Positions 7,645 to 18,155 of a stretch of DNA of 64,000 nucleotides are shown one piece after another. Below the pieces are notes generated by a model. The model saw nothing but the letters and a program-made list of their open reading frames with translations. It was not told where the DNA came from and ran no database searches. Position numbers and translations under genes: made by a program. The DNA is taken from positions 1 to 64,000 of the forward strand of contig JAABSX010000014.1 of assembly GCA_011390205.1 (NCBI GenBank), in the 5' to 3' direction. Origin of the DNA: Microscillaceae bacterium (GTDB taxonomy: Bacteria; Bacteroidota; Bacteroidia; Cytophagales; Microscillaceae). Positions within the stretch are counted from its first letter, which is position 1. Every line of letters starts with the position of its first letter.

Positions 7645-10600
7645 ATGAATAAAAATTACAATTTTGGACTTTGGAGGTGGTGCCTAATGCTAATGCTTAC
7701 TTTAAGCACTTGGCTTGGAATGCCTCAAATTAGTCAAGCCCAAATTACCATAGGAACAGGTACATCCGTACAGCGACAGCCTTTTAACTATTGGTTTGGC
7801 TTTGGACGAAGCTCTATGATTTACACAGCAACAGAAATGGGAACTACCACTGATGGTATTACTATAGATAAGCTGGCGTTTTTTAGTAATTTGACATCTG
7901 GTTTTGTAACTGGACCTACTGTGATTTATATTAAAACAGTAGGAACAACAGACACTCAGGTTGTCTCTACATGGGCAGATAAAATAGCAGGTGCTACAAC
8001 TATATACACAGGTACTCCTACTTGGGCAAATGGTTGGAATGAGTTTGACATTACAGATTTTGTGTTAGCCGCAGGCGAAAACATAGAAGTAATGGTAGAA
8101 TGTAATGTTACTGGATTTGGTACAGGAGGTAGTGGTGGAAATGCAATTAGATATACTTCTATTACTGGAACACACCAAACTTGGCAAGCAGATAGTAACC
8201 CTCCCACAGGAAATGGAACAATTAATGGTAACCGTGCAAATATCCAGATATTTGAGCCTTTGGTAGCTTGTACTGGTACTCCAAATGGAGGAACAGCTCA
8301 GGCAAGCCCAAATACCTTATGTACAGCACCATTCACTTCTAACTTATCAGTAACTGGTGCTACTTTCGGACTCAATATAGAGTATCAATGGCAGTCTTCA
8401 CCCGATGGTACTACTTGGGCGGATATACCTGGAGCAACAGATGCAAACTATACTACTCCTGCTCTTACTGAGACTACATATTATCGTAGAGTCATTACTT
8501 GTACCAACAGTAATGAGTCTGCTAACTCTGTAGAAGTGATAGTAAGTGTACCAGTACCCACTTTCGCCACACTCCCTTATACACAAACCTTTGAGTCTTG
8601 GGAGTCTCAGTGTGCAAATAGCGACGTTCCTGACCAAAATTGGAAACAGACTCCATCTACGACTGATGTTGATGCATCTTGGCGAAGACAAGACCAAGGA
8701 AGCACTGTTCCTTGGACATTTGCGACAACCTCAACAACAGGGCTAGTAACGCCATTTGAAGGTATTGGAGCAGCAAACTTCCGAACTTATTGGTCGAGTA
8801 TAGGTACGAATGCAAGTTTAGATTTATACATCAACTTAGAAGGCACAAATGTAACCAATCCTAAAAAATTAACTTTTAGGTATCAAAATGCAAGTGGTAC
8901 AGATGTGCTACAAGTTCTACTTTCTACTGATGGAGGAGCTACTTTCTCTGCACCCTTGGCTACTTATTCTGCACCTTCAACTTGGGCTTTGCAGACCTTA
9001 GACATAACAGGTGGCACAGCCAACTCTATTATTAGATTTAGAGCTGTAAGTGATTTTGGAAATGATGATATAGGCATAGATTTACTGAATGTAGTAGAGA
9101 CTTTCCCTTGTGCAGGCACTCCTACAGCAGGTACTACAGTAGCTTCTTCTGAGTCTTTCTGTGGCACAGGCACTATAGATTTAAGCGTAACAGGCTCATC
9201 AGCTGATAGTTTTGAAGGACTTACCTTTTTATGGGAGGTATCCACAGATGCTGGTGCTACTTGGGCACCTGCTGCAGGCACCAATGATGAAGCTACTTAT
9301 ACAGCTACAGTAACTGTAAATAGCTCTTTCCGCCGTCAGATTACTTGTACGGCAAGTGCAGAAACAGCATTTTCTACTCCTGTAGCCATTGCAGAGTATT
9401 CACCTACTTACTTCTCACTTTCTCCTGCTACTCCGCTTGATGAGCGTTTTGAGGCTTGGGAAAATGGCTGTGATAACAGTGATGTACCTAGCAATCACTG
9501 GTTTAACACTCCTTCCTCAGGCGACCGTTCTTGGCGTAGAAATGACCAAGGTGTAAGTACTGGAGCTTGGTCGAATAATTTTGGTGCAGTCACCTTAGTT
9601 CCTGAAAATGAAGGCTTTATTGCTCGTTTTCACGATTATGAAGTTCCCTCAGGGCAAGACGGTACATTGGATTTTTATGTAGATTTGAGTGGCGCAGGCC
9701 CAAAAACGCTTTCCTTCTTTTACAGAAATACTAGTGGTTCTGATAGATTACAAGTGCTTCTTTCTGAAGACGGAGGAACTACTTTTTCTGCACCTTTAGT
9801 CGATATTGGTAACAGTAGTGCTTGGACAACTTATAGTGAAGCTATTAACTCGACTTCTGCTACTTCGGTCATTCGTTTCCGAGCAGTAGGTGCATTTAGT
9901 TTCTCAGACATAGGCTTAGACAATGTAAGCTTGGTAGAGTTAGCACCTTGTGCTGGTCTTCCTGAGGGAGGTACATTGAGTGCAAGTGTTACGGATGCTT
10001 GTTTGGGTACACCTGCACTTACAGTTGCGGGAGCTTCTGATGAAACAAGCTTTGGCTTTAGCTATCAGTGGCAAGCATCTACAGATGCTGGGGCTACTTG
10101 GGCAGATGTGGCAGGAGCTACAGATGCTGATTTTACAGCCAATCCTAGCGTTACTACAAGCTATCGCCGTCAGATTACTTGTGATGCTACAGGAGATGCA
10201 GCATTCTCTACAGAGGTAGAAATCGTAGTGAGTTTTGCTCCTACTCCTTTTGTGTTTAGTGCAGCTACTCCATTCTTAGAAGATTTCGAAGCCTGGGAAG
10301 ATGGCTGTGATGATAGCGATGTGCCAAGTTCTAACTGGAAAACTACACCTTCTACAGGCAATGCTTCTTGGCGAAGACAAGACCAAGGTGCTACAGCAGG
10401 TTGGTCATTTTTACCTACTGGATTAGTAAGTCCGACTAGTGGTACTGGTGCAGCAAACTTCCACTCTTATGGTGCAGGTAATGGCCTACAAGGTGCATTG
10501 GACCTTTACCTAGACATGAGTGCTGCCACAGGCTCAATAGCGCTTAAGTTTTTATATCAGAATGCTTCGGGTACTGACAACTTACAGGTGCAACTTTCTA

Positions 10601-13600
10601 CGGATGGAGGAGCTACCTTCACTACTCTAGGCACACTCACTACGGCTACTTGGGAAGAGCAGTTGTTTGTTTTCAGCTCTACCTCAGCCAATACGATACT
10701 TCGCTTCTTAGCGACCAGTGATTTTGGTGCTAATGACATAGGCGTAGATGATGTATCTTTAGAAGAAGTAGAACCTTGCTCAGGCACACCAGTGGCAGGG
10801 ATAGCAGTAGCTACACCTAACAATGCATGTGCGAGCCCTACGGCAGTCATTTCTATTATAGATGATGAGAATACAGATTTGCGAGAGTTTCAGTGGCAGT
10901 CTTCTCTTGATGATGCTACTTGGGCAAATATCTCTGGTGAAACAGGTGAAGAGCTCAATATCAGTGGTGTAACTGTAACTACTTGGTATCGCCGAGTAAC
11001 TACTTGTGCTGCCAGTGGAGAATCGGCTGCTTCTTCTTCTGTAAGTTATGAAGTATCGTCAGCCATCGTACCTGCTACACTTCCTTACACGCAAAACTTT
11101 GAGGCAACTTGGGAGAATGGTTGCGCTGTGCAAGACTTGCCAGACAATGCTTGGTTCAATACTCCTAATACAGGCAATAACTCTTGGAGAAGACAAGATG
11201 CAGGTGCTACTGCAGGTTGGGCATTTTTACCAGGTGGCTTAGTAACTCCAGTAAGTGGCTCAGGGGCTGCTAGTTTTCACTCTTTCGGAGCAGGTAATGC
11301 CCAACAAGGTAGATTAGATTTTTACTTTGATGCAAGTGCGCCAGAGCCTAAGCGTTTGAGCTTCTTATATGCAAACCCTCCAGCGGCTGCTCCATTCTTT
11401 GGCAATACTGATAACCTACAAGTATTGGAGTCTAATGATGGAGGAGTTACTTTTACCTCATTAGGCACTTTGAATGCGACAACCCTTGCCACCCCTTGGG
11501 TATTACAAACATTTGATTTGACAGTAACATCGCCTAATTCAGTGATTCGCTTATTGGCGACCAGTGATTTTGGAGATACAGACATTGGTGTTGATGATTT
11601 TGCAGTAAGTATCATTACGCCATGTGCAGGTACTCCAGATGCTGGGGTTACTACGGCTTCTATCACTACACTTTGTCCTCCTAGTATATCACAGACTAAT
11701 TTGGGCGTAGCAGGCTCATCTGCTGATACTCAAAGTGGACTGACTTATCAGTGGCAGGAATCTACAGATGGTGAAGTTACTTATACAGATATTATTGGTG
11801 CTACAGACATTACTTATACTGCTAGTCCAGGCATCTCTACTTTCTATCGGTTAGTGATGACTTGTACAGCATCTGGCCTGAGTGATAATTCTACTCCGAT
11901 TCAAGTGATTGTTCCTGTTATCAATGTAGCTACACTGCCTTTTGAAGAAGGCTTCAATGCTACCTGGCTAGATCGCTGTGCCACCAGAGACATACCGAAT
12001 ACTTTCTGGACCAATACGCCTATCACTGGCAATAATTCTTGGAGACGCAATGGTGATGGTGCTGCTGCTAACTGGGCATTCTTGGGAGATGCAGCTTTAT
12101 TTACGCCTTCGTTGTTTGAAGGAAGTGGTTTTGCTCAGTTTCACTCTTATGGAGCAGGAGGCGGGCAACAAGGCAGCCTAGATGTATATGTAGATGCAAG
12201 CCCCGTAGGTGATAAACGATTGGTTTTCCAATACAATAACTCTCCTGCTGCTGCACCATTCTTTGGCAATACAGATAACTTGACAGTGCTACTTTCTACC
12301 GATGGTGGAGCTACTTTTACTCAAATCGGTAATTATGTAGCAACAAATGGCTGGGAAGAAAGAATTATTAATTTTACTTCTACCTCTGCCAATACAGTGA
12401 TTCGCTTCCGTGCTACGAGTGATTTTGGAGATACAGACATAGCCGTTGATTTGGTACAGATAGGCATCGTAACAGCTTGTGCAGGCACACCTGTAGCAGG
12501 CACAGCAGTAGCAAGCCCAACTGACTTATGTAATCAGCCCACTTCTACGATTACAGTAACAGGTTCTGATGAAACTTTTACGACTGGATTTAGCTATCAG
12601 TGGCAAGAATCAACGGATGGTGGAGCTACTTGGGCAGACATAGTAGGGGCGACAGGTACTGAATATACGGCCAGTCCTACAGTTACTACACAGTATCGTA
12701 GAGTAATGACTTGTGATGCTACAGGTGATGATGCACCGTCTGCGGCTGCAACAGTTTCTGTAATTACACCTGTCTATGCAGCCATTCCTTATTTGGCTAC
12801 CTTTGAGTCTAGCTGGTCTAATGGTTGTGCTACGGATGACCTCCCAGATTTATCTTGGAAAAATACGCCTGCCACAGGCAATAACTCTTGGAGAAGACAA
12901 GACGAAGGTGTTTCTGCAGATTGGGATGCATTAGGTAATTTTGGGGTAGTACCTGAAATCAATGTACAGCCTATCAGTGGCACTGGAGCGGCGACCTTCC
13001 ACTCACATGGTACTTTCTCAGGTGGTGGTGTAGGCGAAACAGGTACACTTGATTTATATTTAGATTTAAGCCCTGCGGGCACTAAGGCACTGTCATTCTT
13101 ATATTCTAACAAAGTGGTTGATTTGACAGCCTTCGGATTCCCGACCATTAATGATGATGTATTAAATGTATATGAATCTACAGATGGTGGAGCTACTTTC
13201 ACACTCTTAGATACATTTGGCGAAGCCAATAACTGGGAAGAGAAAGTCGTTATTCTAACTTCTAACTCTGCCACTACAGTGATTCGCTTTGAGGGAGTAA
13301 GAGATGGAGGAAACTCTAACTTAGGCATAGACAATGTAGAAGTAAAAGTAATACCTCCTTGCGAAAACTTAGCAAGCCTGAATGGTGGCAATGCCATAGC
13401 AAACCCGAATGATTTCTGTATTAGTTTAGAAAATGAAATATCTGTTTCGGGTTCTTCTGCCACAGATGCCATAGGCTTTACTTATCAATGGCAAGCCTCT
13501 ACAGATGCTGGTGCTACTTGGGCAGACATCATAGGTGAAACGAACCTTACACTCACAGTTGCACCTGCGGTTACGACCTCTTACCGCCGTAATATTATCT

Positions 13601-16209
13601 GTGTAGCAGGGGGCACATCGGCTTTTTCTGCAGCAGTAGAAATTTTAGCAGCACCCGTAGTATATGCTACTCTGCCCTTAGAAGAAGGTTTTGAAACTTG
13701 GGATGATTTATGTGCCAACAACGATGTGCCTAGAATAGGAGCACAAACAAGTTGGAAAAACACCCCTGCCACAGGTAACCAATCTTGGCGAAGACAAGAC
13801 CAAGGGGCTACAGCAGGATGGGCATTTAACTTTGCTCCTGCAAGACCCAATGCTTTTGAAGGACAAGGACTTGCTAATTTTCACTCTTATGGTGCAGGAA
13901 ACGGAACACAAGGCTTCCTTGATATTTACATTGATGCTTCAAGCCCCAATGATAAAGTGCTTACTTTCCAATACAACAATGCACCTAGTTATAATGGTGA
14001 AGCACCATTCTTTGGAAATAATGACCGACTTGCAGTGCTTGTTTCTACTGATGGTGGAGCTACTTTTGGAACACCTATCCTAGACCTTGGTGCTACTGAA
14101 GGAGATGAAATTACAGGTTGGACAGCACAACAGGTAATTATCCCATCTAATAGTCCAAATACAATCGTTCGTTTGAGAGCTACCAGTGATTTTGGTGATA
14201 CGGATATAGGCGTAGATCAACTAAAAATCATCGCTCCATTCCCGAATGATGTAGGGATTACGGACATTGGTCTGGATGTATGCTCTCCTGCTTTTGCCAA
14301 TCTTGAAGTAGAGATTACCAATTTTGGTTCAGAAGTAGCCAGTAATTTCCCTGTAACTTACATCACCGCAGGTGGTACATTGGTTACAGAGCAATTTACC
14401 GCTTCTATTGAGCCTTTTGCTACGGCAATGTATGTGTTTGAGACCCCTGTCAGTGTATTGGGCATCAATAGCATAGATGTAACTGCAGCCACTGTCTGGG
14501 CGCTTGACCAAGACAATAGCAATGATTCATTCAATGAGGTCATCAATGTAGGCAGTGGACAAACACTTCCATATTTCACGGACTTCAATACTGGTCTCCC
14601 AGGTGAATGGCTTACTCAAACTACAGGCGAAGGTTGGTTCTTAGGTACACCTAACAATAATGGTACACTCACAGGTACATTCCCTAATAATCCAGCCATT
14701 TTTGATTTTAACATAGATGCAGGGCCTGCTTATGATGGTGATAATTCATTCATGGCAGTAGATGATGATGCCGACGGACTTGGTGAGACAGGTCGTGATT
14801 ATCTGATTATGCCTACTTTTGATTTATCAAACTATGCAGATGTAACGCTGAGTTTTGATGTATTCTTTAGTAATTTCTTTGGTGGTATATTCACTGTTGA
14901 GGTAAGCACAGATGGCGGAGTAACGTATGACACCCCAGTTTATACACTTGATGCAAGCACAAGCTGGGTAAATGTAAACGTAGATATGGTAGATTACGAA
15001 GGTGAATCTAGTGTAACTGTTCGCTTCCAATACAATGATGAAAATCAATGGGCAGAAGGTGTAGCCATAGACAATGTAGGCTTAGACGGAATGTTACTTG
15101 CTAATCCAAGTATCACAGTATCTACTCCAGCAGTAGAAGATGCCTTTGTATTACAGGGTACACAAAACCACGTGCTTTATAAAATGGACTTGACTGTATT
15201 AGATGCCAATGCTACTTTTAGTGATTTGGTATTCACTACCTCAGGTACTTATGATGATGATGATTTGGTAGCCAATAGTTTTAAACTATGGTACTCTACC
15301 GATGATATCTTAGGGGTAGGTGATACACAACTAGGTACATCTGGCACAGTAGTTTCTGGTGAGCAAGTGATTTTCCATTGCTTGTCTCAGCCAATCAATG
15401 CAGGCACAGTAGGATATGTATTCTTGACAGTAGATATAGATGCAGCAGGCACAGTAGGCAATACTGTATTTGTAACTGCACCAGATATTAATACTGGCGT
15501 GATATTCCTTTCTGGTGATGTAACTGGAACCACAGTAGCGGGTGGTGTGCAGACCATTGCTCTGCCAAACACAGCTCCGACTTCTGCCGATAAGCGAGTA
15601 GAGACTGTTAAGAATGTGGCTTATACATTTGCAGCGACAGACTTTGTGTTTGCAGATGTAGATGCTACCGATGTCTTGACACAGGTAAGCATTGCTTCTA
15701 TTAACTTGCCAGCAGGTGCTACACTCACATTAGGAGGCACAGCAGTAACGCAAGGCACTGTGATAGATGCAGCTCAGATTGCTAGTTTAGTGTTTACGCC
15801 TGCCACTGATGGCATTGGTGATAACTACGCAAGCTTTACTTTCAGAGTATCTGATGGAAGAGATTTCAGTGATTTACAATACAATATGATTGTAGATGTA
15901 GTTTCTGATGAAATCTTTGTGCCTAGCTTATTCTCTCCTAATAATGACGGAGCAAACGAAACCTTCGTGGTATTGGGAGCTAACGGAAATATCGGAAGAA
16001 TTACTTTGAAAATCTTTGACCGTAACAACAACCTTGTATTTGAGACATCAGACATAGCCCAGGCTACTCAAATAGGATGGAACGGAACAAAAGATGGCAA
16101 AGAACAGCCTGCCGGTGCGTATATCTGGCTCATAGAGGGTACTTATAGTAATGGAGACCCACTAGAGTTTGAAGGCAAAACCACAGGTGTCATCCGAATG
16201 ATTCGCTAA
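7645..16209 (+). CDS. Giant modular T9SS type B surface adhesin
   Basis: 2854 residues. A signal peptide (about 1-32, ending ISQAQ) is followed by a beta-rich N-terminal domain to about 207. Seven tandem modules of 276-294 residues begin near residues 209, 489, 769, 1045, 1327, 1612 and 1906 (bases 8269, 9109, 9949, 10777, 11623, 12478, 13360). Each pairs an Ig-like half (CAGTP...YQWQxSTDGGATW...YRRxxTC) with a MAM/jelly-roll-like half (SWRRQDxGATAGWAF, LSTDGGATF, SDFGDTDIGVD). Then come one variant jelly roll (about 2290-2480), cadherin-like sequence, and a C-terminal type B sorting domain from about 2760 (VPSLFSPNNDGANE...GWNGTKDGKEQPAGAYIW). Type B domains direct T9SS secretion, usually with a PorP/SprF partner, which lies next door. 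The ligand is unknown; a role in adhesion or gliding is inferred. Confidence 0.9.
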   Translation: MNKNYNFGLWRWCLMLMLTLSTWLGMPQISQAQITIGTGTSVQRQPFNYWFGFGRSSMIYTATEMGTTTDGITIDKLAFFSNLTSGFVTGPTVIYIKTVGTTDTQVVSTWADKIAGATTIYTGTPTWANGWNEFDITDFVLAAGENIEVMVECNVTGFGTGGSGGNAIRYTSITGTHQTWQADSNPPTGNGTINGNRANIQIFEPLVACTGTPNGGTAQASPNTLCTAPFTSNLSVTGATFGLNIEYQWQSSPDGTTWADIPGATDANYTTPALTETTYYRRVITCTNSNESANSVEVIVSVPVPTFATLPYTQTFESWESQCANSDVPDQNWKQTPSTTDVDASWRRQDQGSTVPWTFATTSTTGLVTPFEGIGAANFRTYWSSIGTNASLDLYINLEGTNVTNPKKLTFRYQNASGTDVLQVLLSTDGGATFSAPLATYSAPSTWALQTLDITGGTANSIIRFRAVSDFGNDDIGIDLLNVVETFPCAGTPTAGTTVASSESFCGTGTIDLSVTGSSADSFEGLTFLWEVSTDAGATWAPAAGTNDEATYTATVTVNSSFRRQITCTASAETAFSTPVAIAEYSPTYFSLSPATPLDERFEAWENGCDNSDVPSNHWFNTPSSGDRSWRRNDQGVSTGAWSNNFGAVTLVPENEGFIARFHDYEVPSGQDGTLDFYVDLSGAGPKTLSFFYRNTSGSDRLQVLLSEDGGTTFSAPLVDIGNSSAWTTYSEAINSTSATSVIRFRAVGAFSFSDIGLDNVSLVELAPCAGLPEGGTLSASVTDACLGTPALTVAGASDETSFGFSYQWQASTDAGATWADVAGATDADFTANPSVTTSYRRQITCDATGDAAFSTEVEIVVSFAPTPFVFSAATPFLEDFEAWEDGCDDSDVPSSNWKTTPSTGNASWRRQDQGATAGWSFLPTGLVSPTSGTGAANFHSYGAGNGLQGALDLYLDMSAATGSIALKFLYQNASGTDNLQVQLSTDGGATFTTLGTLTTATWEEQLFVFSSTSANTILRFLATSDFGANDIGVDDVSLEEVEPCSGTPVAGIAVATPNNACASPTAVISIIDDENTDLREFQWQSSLDDATWANISGETGEELNISGVTVTTWYRRVTTCAASGESAASSSVSYEVSSAIVPATLPYTQNFEATWENGCAVQDLPDNAWFNTPNTGNNSWRRQDAGATAGWAFLPGGLVTPVSGSGAASFHSFGAGNAQQGRLDFYFDASAPEPKRLSFLYANPPAAAPFFGNTDNLQVLESNDGGVTFTSLGTLNATTLATPWVLQTFDLTVTSPNSVIRLLATSDFGDTDIGVDDFAVSIITPCAGTPDAGVTTASITTLCPPSISQTNLGVAGSSADTQSGLTYQWQESTDGEVTYTDIIGATDITYTASPGISTFYRLVMTCTASGLSDNSTPIQVIVPVINVATLPFEEGFNATWLDRCATRDIPNTFWTNTPITGNNSWRRNGDGAAANWAFLGDAALFTPSLFEGSGFAQFHSYGAGGGQQGSLDVYVDASPVGDKRLVFQYNNSPAAAPFFGNTDNLTVLLSTDGGATFTQIGNYVATNGWEERIINFTSTSANTVIRFRATSDFGDTDIAVDLVQIGIVTACAGTPVAGTAVASPTDLCNQPTSTITVTGSDETFTTGFSYQWQESTDGGATWADIVGATGTEYTASPTVTTQYRRVMTCDATGDDAPSAAATVSVITPVYAAIPYLATFESSWSNGCATDDLPDLSWKNTPATGNNSWRRQDEGVSADWDALGNFGVVPEINVQPISGTGAATFHSHGTFSGGGVGETGTLDLYLDLSPAGTKALSFLYSNKVVDLTAFGFPTINDDVLNVYESTDGGATFTLLDTFGEANNWEEKVVILTSNSATTVIRFEGVRDGGNSNLGIDNVEVKVIPPCENLASLNGGNAIANPNDFCISLENEISVSGSSATDAIGFTYQWQASTDAGATWADIIGETNLTLTVAPAVTTSYRRNIICVAGGTSAFSAAVEILAAPVVYATLPLEEGFETWDDLCANNDVPRIGAQTSWKNTPATGNQSWRRQDQGATAGWAFNFAPARPNAFEGQGLANFHSYGAGNGTQGFLDIYIDASSPNDKVLTFQYNNAPSYNGEAPFFGNNDRLAVLVSTDGGATFGTPILDLGATEGDEITGWTAQQVIIPSNSPNTIVRLRATSDFGDTDIGVDQLKIIAPFPNDVGITDIGLDVCSPAFANLEVEITNFGSEVASNFPVTYITAGGTLVTEQFTASIEPFATAMYVFETPVSVLGINSIDVTAATVWALDQDNSNDSFNEVINVGSGQTLPYFTDFNTGLPGEWLTQTTGEGWFLGTPNNNGTLTGTFPNNPAIFDFNIDAGPAYDGDNSFMAVDDDADGLGETGRDYLIMPTFDLSNYADVTLSFDVFFSNFFGGIFTVEVSTDGGVTYDTPVYTLDASTSWVNVNVDMVDYEGESSVTVRFQYNDENQWAEGVAIDNVGLDGMLLANPSITVSTPAVEDAFVLQGTQNHVLYKMDLTVLDANATFSDLVFTTSGTYDDDDLVANSFKLWYSTDDILGVGDTQLGTSGTVVSGEQVIFHCLSQPINAGTVGYVFLTVDIDAAGTVGNTVFVTAPDINTGVIFLSGDVTGTTVAGGVQTIALPNTAPTSADKRVETVKNVAYTFAATDFVFADVDATDVLTQVSIASINLPAGATLTLGGTAVTQGTVIDAAQIASLVFTPATDGIGDNYASFTFRVSDGRDFSDLQYNMIVDVVSDEIFVPSLFSPNNDGANETFVVLGANGNIGRITLKIFDRNNNLVFETSDIAQATQIGWNGTKDGKEQPAGAYIWLIEGTYSNGDPLEFEGKTTGVIRMIR
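8269..14238 (+). repeat. Seven tandem ~840-880-bp coding repeats inside the adhesin gene
   Basis: Seven imperfect repeats start at about 8269, 9109, 9949, 10777, 11623, 12478 and 13360. They are similar at DNA level around the codons for SWRRQD, STDGGATF, TWAD and SDFGDTDIG, where near-identical 15-25-base stretches recur. Such arrays can expand or contract by recombination and are prone to mis-assembly, so copy number should be taken as provisional. Confidence 0.85.
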
Positions 16210-16226
16210 AACCTACAATCAAAAAC

Positions 16227-16255
16227 GGGAGTGAGCTTCGGCTTGCTCCCTTTTT
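16227..16255 (+). terminator. UUCG-loop terminator between adhesin and PorP-OmpA genes
   Basis: A 10-bp stem with two G-U pairs (GGGAGTGAGC, 16227-16236; partner 16241-16250) is capped by TTCG and followed by TTTTT. It sits 17 bases after the adhesin stop and 24 bases before the next start, leaving little room for a new promoter. It probably attenuates rather than fully stops transcription, setting different levels for adhesin and membrane partner. Confidence 0.85.
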
Positions 16256-16278
16256 ATAAAAAACTAATTTTGAAAAGC

Positions 16279-17934
16279 ATGAAAAAATTAATACCCCTCA
16301 TTCTCGGAGTAGGATATGCCCTTTGGAGCTTTCTGCTTCCCTCTGTGCAAGGGCAGGATTTAAGTAATCCTACTTTCTCACAATTTCACTACACGCCTTT
16401 TCTGACTAATCCAGGAATGATTGCTAGTAGTTCGGATGTTCAATTAATGTTTAATTATCGTCGCAAGCAAGTAGAGGCTGGGCAAAGCTTTGATACACCG
16501 ATGGCCTCTTTTTTATACCCACTCACAAGCAAAAACACAGGCAAGCACTGGGGCGGTGTAGGTTTATCGGTGATTAGTGACAATGCTGCTGGATTTCTCA
16601 AAACCAATGGTGTCTTGGCAGGATACGCACAGCGATTCAGCCTAGGAAATGGCAGTAGCTACTTAAACTTGGGCTTGCAAGCAGGTTTCTTTCAAAAAAC
16701 CGTAGATCTTGGAGGGCAGACCACCACCACTCAATTCAATGGATTTGGTTTTGACCCCACAAGTGGCAGCGGTGAAGTCATAGACGGTGCCAATAAAAGC
16801 TATGCTACTTTTGGTGGTGGTGCATTCTGGGGAATGAACGATGAAATGGGTCGTCAAAAAGCCTTTCTAGGAATCTCTTATCTTAACTTTACAGAGCCTG
16901 ATATTGCATTTGTGGATGGAATGGGTGCAAATCTCCCCGCTTCTTTCATAGCCACAGGGGGTGTAAAGATACTTCAGACAGATAGATTCTCTGTGATGCC
17001 TAGTGCAAGGTTTATCAACACGGCTGGCAATAGTCAAGTAAATGCTGGCTCATGGTTCAATTATCATTTCTTAGGAGCTGATGAAGGATTTATGAGGGAA
17101 GGCACTCTAGGCTTAGGTGCTTGGTATAACACAACCAGTGCCCTGATTATGTCCTTGGAGTTTAACCAACCCAATTACCTCATTGCGGCAAGTTACGATA
17201 TTCCTACTTCTAGTGATGTTTCTAATATTCAAAGAAATGGAGTATTTGAACTGACCGTAGCACTTAAACTCAAAAAAGGCAAAGAAAAAGCCGCTCCCGC
17301 AGAAGCAAAAGACCGTGACGGGGATGGCGTGCCAGATGATGTAGATGCTTGCCCTGATACCCCAGGAAGCAAAGAAATGCTTGGTTGCCCTGATACAGAC
17401 GGCGATGGACTGCCTGATAAGTATGATAACTGCCCCAACGAAGCTGGCTCTCGTGACTTGGGCGGATGCCCCGACAAAGATGGGGATGGCGTAGCAGACA
17501 AGGATGACCAATGCCCCGACAAAGCAGGGCCTAAGTCTAACAACGGATGCCCTGTAGAAGAAGTCAAACTTACTCCACTGGAGCTAAACATCTTAGAAAC
17601 AGCAAAGTATGTACACTTTGAAAGTGGTACAGCCATTATCGAGAGCACTTCTTATTCTAACTTAGACCTCGTAGTGGAGGTAATGAAAGTACACCCTGAT
17701 GATGTTCTGAATCTGGTAGGACACACTGATGATGTCGGAGATGCAGATGCCAACTTGAAGCTAGGGCAAGAGCGTGCAGATGCCGTCAAAACCTATTTAT
17801 CTAGTAAGGGAGTGCCTGCTACAAGTATTAACACAGACTCCAAAGGTGAAATTGAACCCATCGCAGACAATAGCACAGACAGGGGGCGTGCACTCAATAG
17901 ACGTGTAGATATGAAAATTATTAAGAAAAAATAA
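16279..17934 (+). CDS. PorP/SprF-family outer-membrane protein fused to TSP3 repeats and an OmpA domain
   Basis: 551 residues from the ATG at 16279; a longer reading from 16231 would start inside the terminator stem. After a signal peptide, residues about 25-335 match PorP/SprF (LSNPTFSQFHYTPFLTNPGM, NYRRKQVEAGQSFDTPMASF), a beta-barrel family that helps type B T9SS cargo reach the surface. Residues about 345-427 are calcium-binding thrombospondin type 3 repeats (DRDGDGVPDDVDACPDTPGS and two more copies). Residues about 440-551 form an OmpA peptidoglycan-binding domain (GHTDDVGD, GRALNRRVDM). The fusion would tie the outer-membrane barrel to the cell wall. It follows the adhesin, its probable client. 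Many SprF proteins end at about 320 residues without the OmpA part. Confidence 0.88.
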   Translation: MKKLIPLILGVGYALWSFLLPSVQGQDLSNPTFSQFHYTPFLTNPGMIASSSDVQLMFNYRRKQVEAGQSFDTPMASFLYPLTSKNTGKHWGGVGLSVISDNAAGFLKTNGVLAGYAQRFSLGNGSSYLNLGLQAGFFQKTVDLGGQTTTTQFNGFGFDPTSGSGEVIDGANKSYATFGGGAFWGMNDEMGRQKAFLGISYLNFTEPDIAFVDGMGANLPASFIATGGVKILQTDRFSVMPSARFINTAGNSQVNAGSWFNYHFLGADEGFMREGTLGLGAWYNTTSALIMSLEFNQPNYLIAASYDIPTSSDVSNIQRNGVFELTVALKLKKGKEKAAPAEAKDRDGDGVPDDVDACPDTPGSKEMLGCPDTDGDGLPDKYDNCPNEAGSRDLGGCPDKDGDGVADKDDQCPDKAGPKSNNGCPVEEVKLTPLELNILETAKYVHFESGTAIIESTSYSNLDLVVEVMKVHPDDVLNLVGHTDDVGDADANLKLGQERADAVKTYLSSKGVPATSINTDSKGEIEPIADNSTDRGRALNRRVDMKIIKKK

Positions 17935-17964
17935 TCCCTTCCTTGATAATACTGAATTATTAAA

Positions 17965-18001
17965 AATGACTTCTTCTGAAAATGAAGAGGTCATTTTTTT
18001 T
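17965..18001 (+). terminator. Terminator after the PorP-OmpA gene
   Basis: A 12-bp stem with one G-U pair (AATGACTTCTTC, 17965-17976; partner 17984-17995), a 7-base loop, and a following T-run. It ends the adhesin/PorP-OmpA unit. Confidence 0.85.
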
Positions 18002-18155
18002 ATACGCATATCTCACCCAAATTTTACGAGCAACCATGTACAGTGCACCTCTATAAAAACGTTAAAACAAAGTAAACACACACAGATTTAGCGCAAATCC
18101 TGTGTTTTATTGAGATTTTTTAGTATATTGTGCCACACATAATTTTTACTCGGAT

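Noticed and set aside
8269-14238. Assembly duplication rather than true gene repeats
   Set aside because: Modules differ at many residues throughout, so they are not collapsed or copied reads, though copy number remains provisional.
7956-15572. Many antisense and alternative-frame open frames across the adhesin gene, 60-227 codons long
   Set aside because: They mirror the repeated modules of the sense gene, have no independent starts or promoters, and the sense frame explains composition and motifs.
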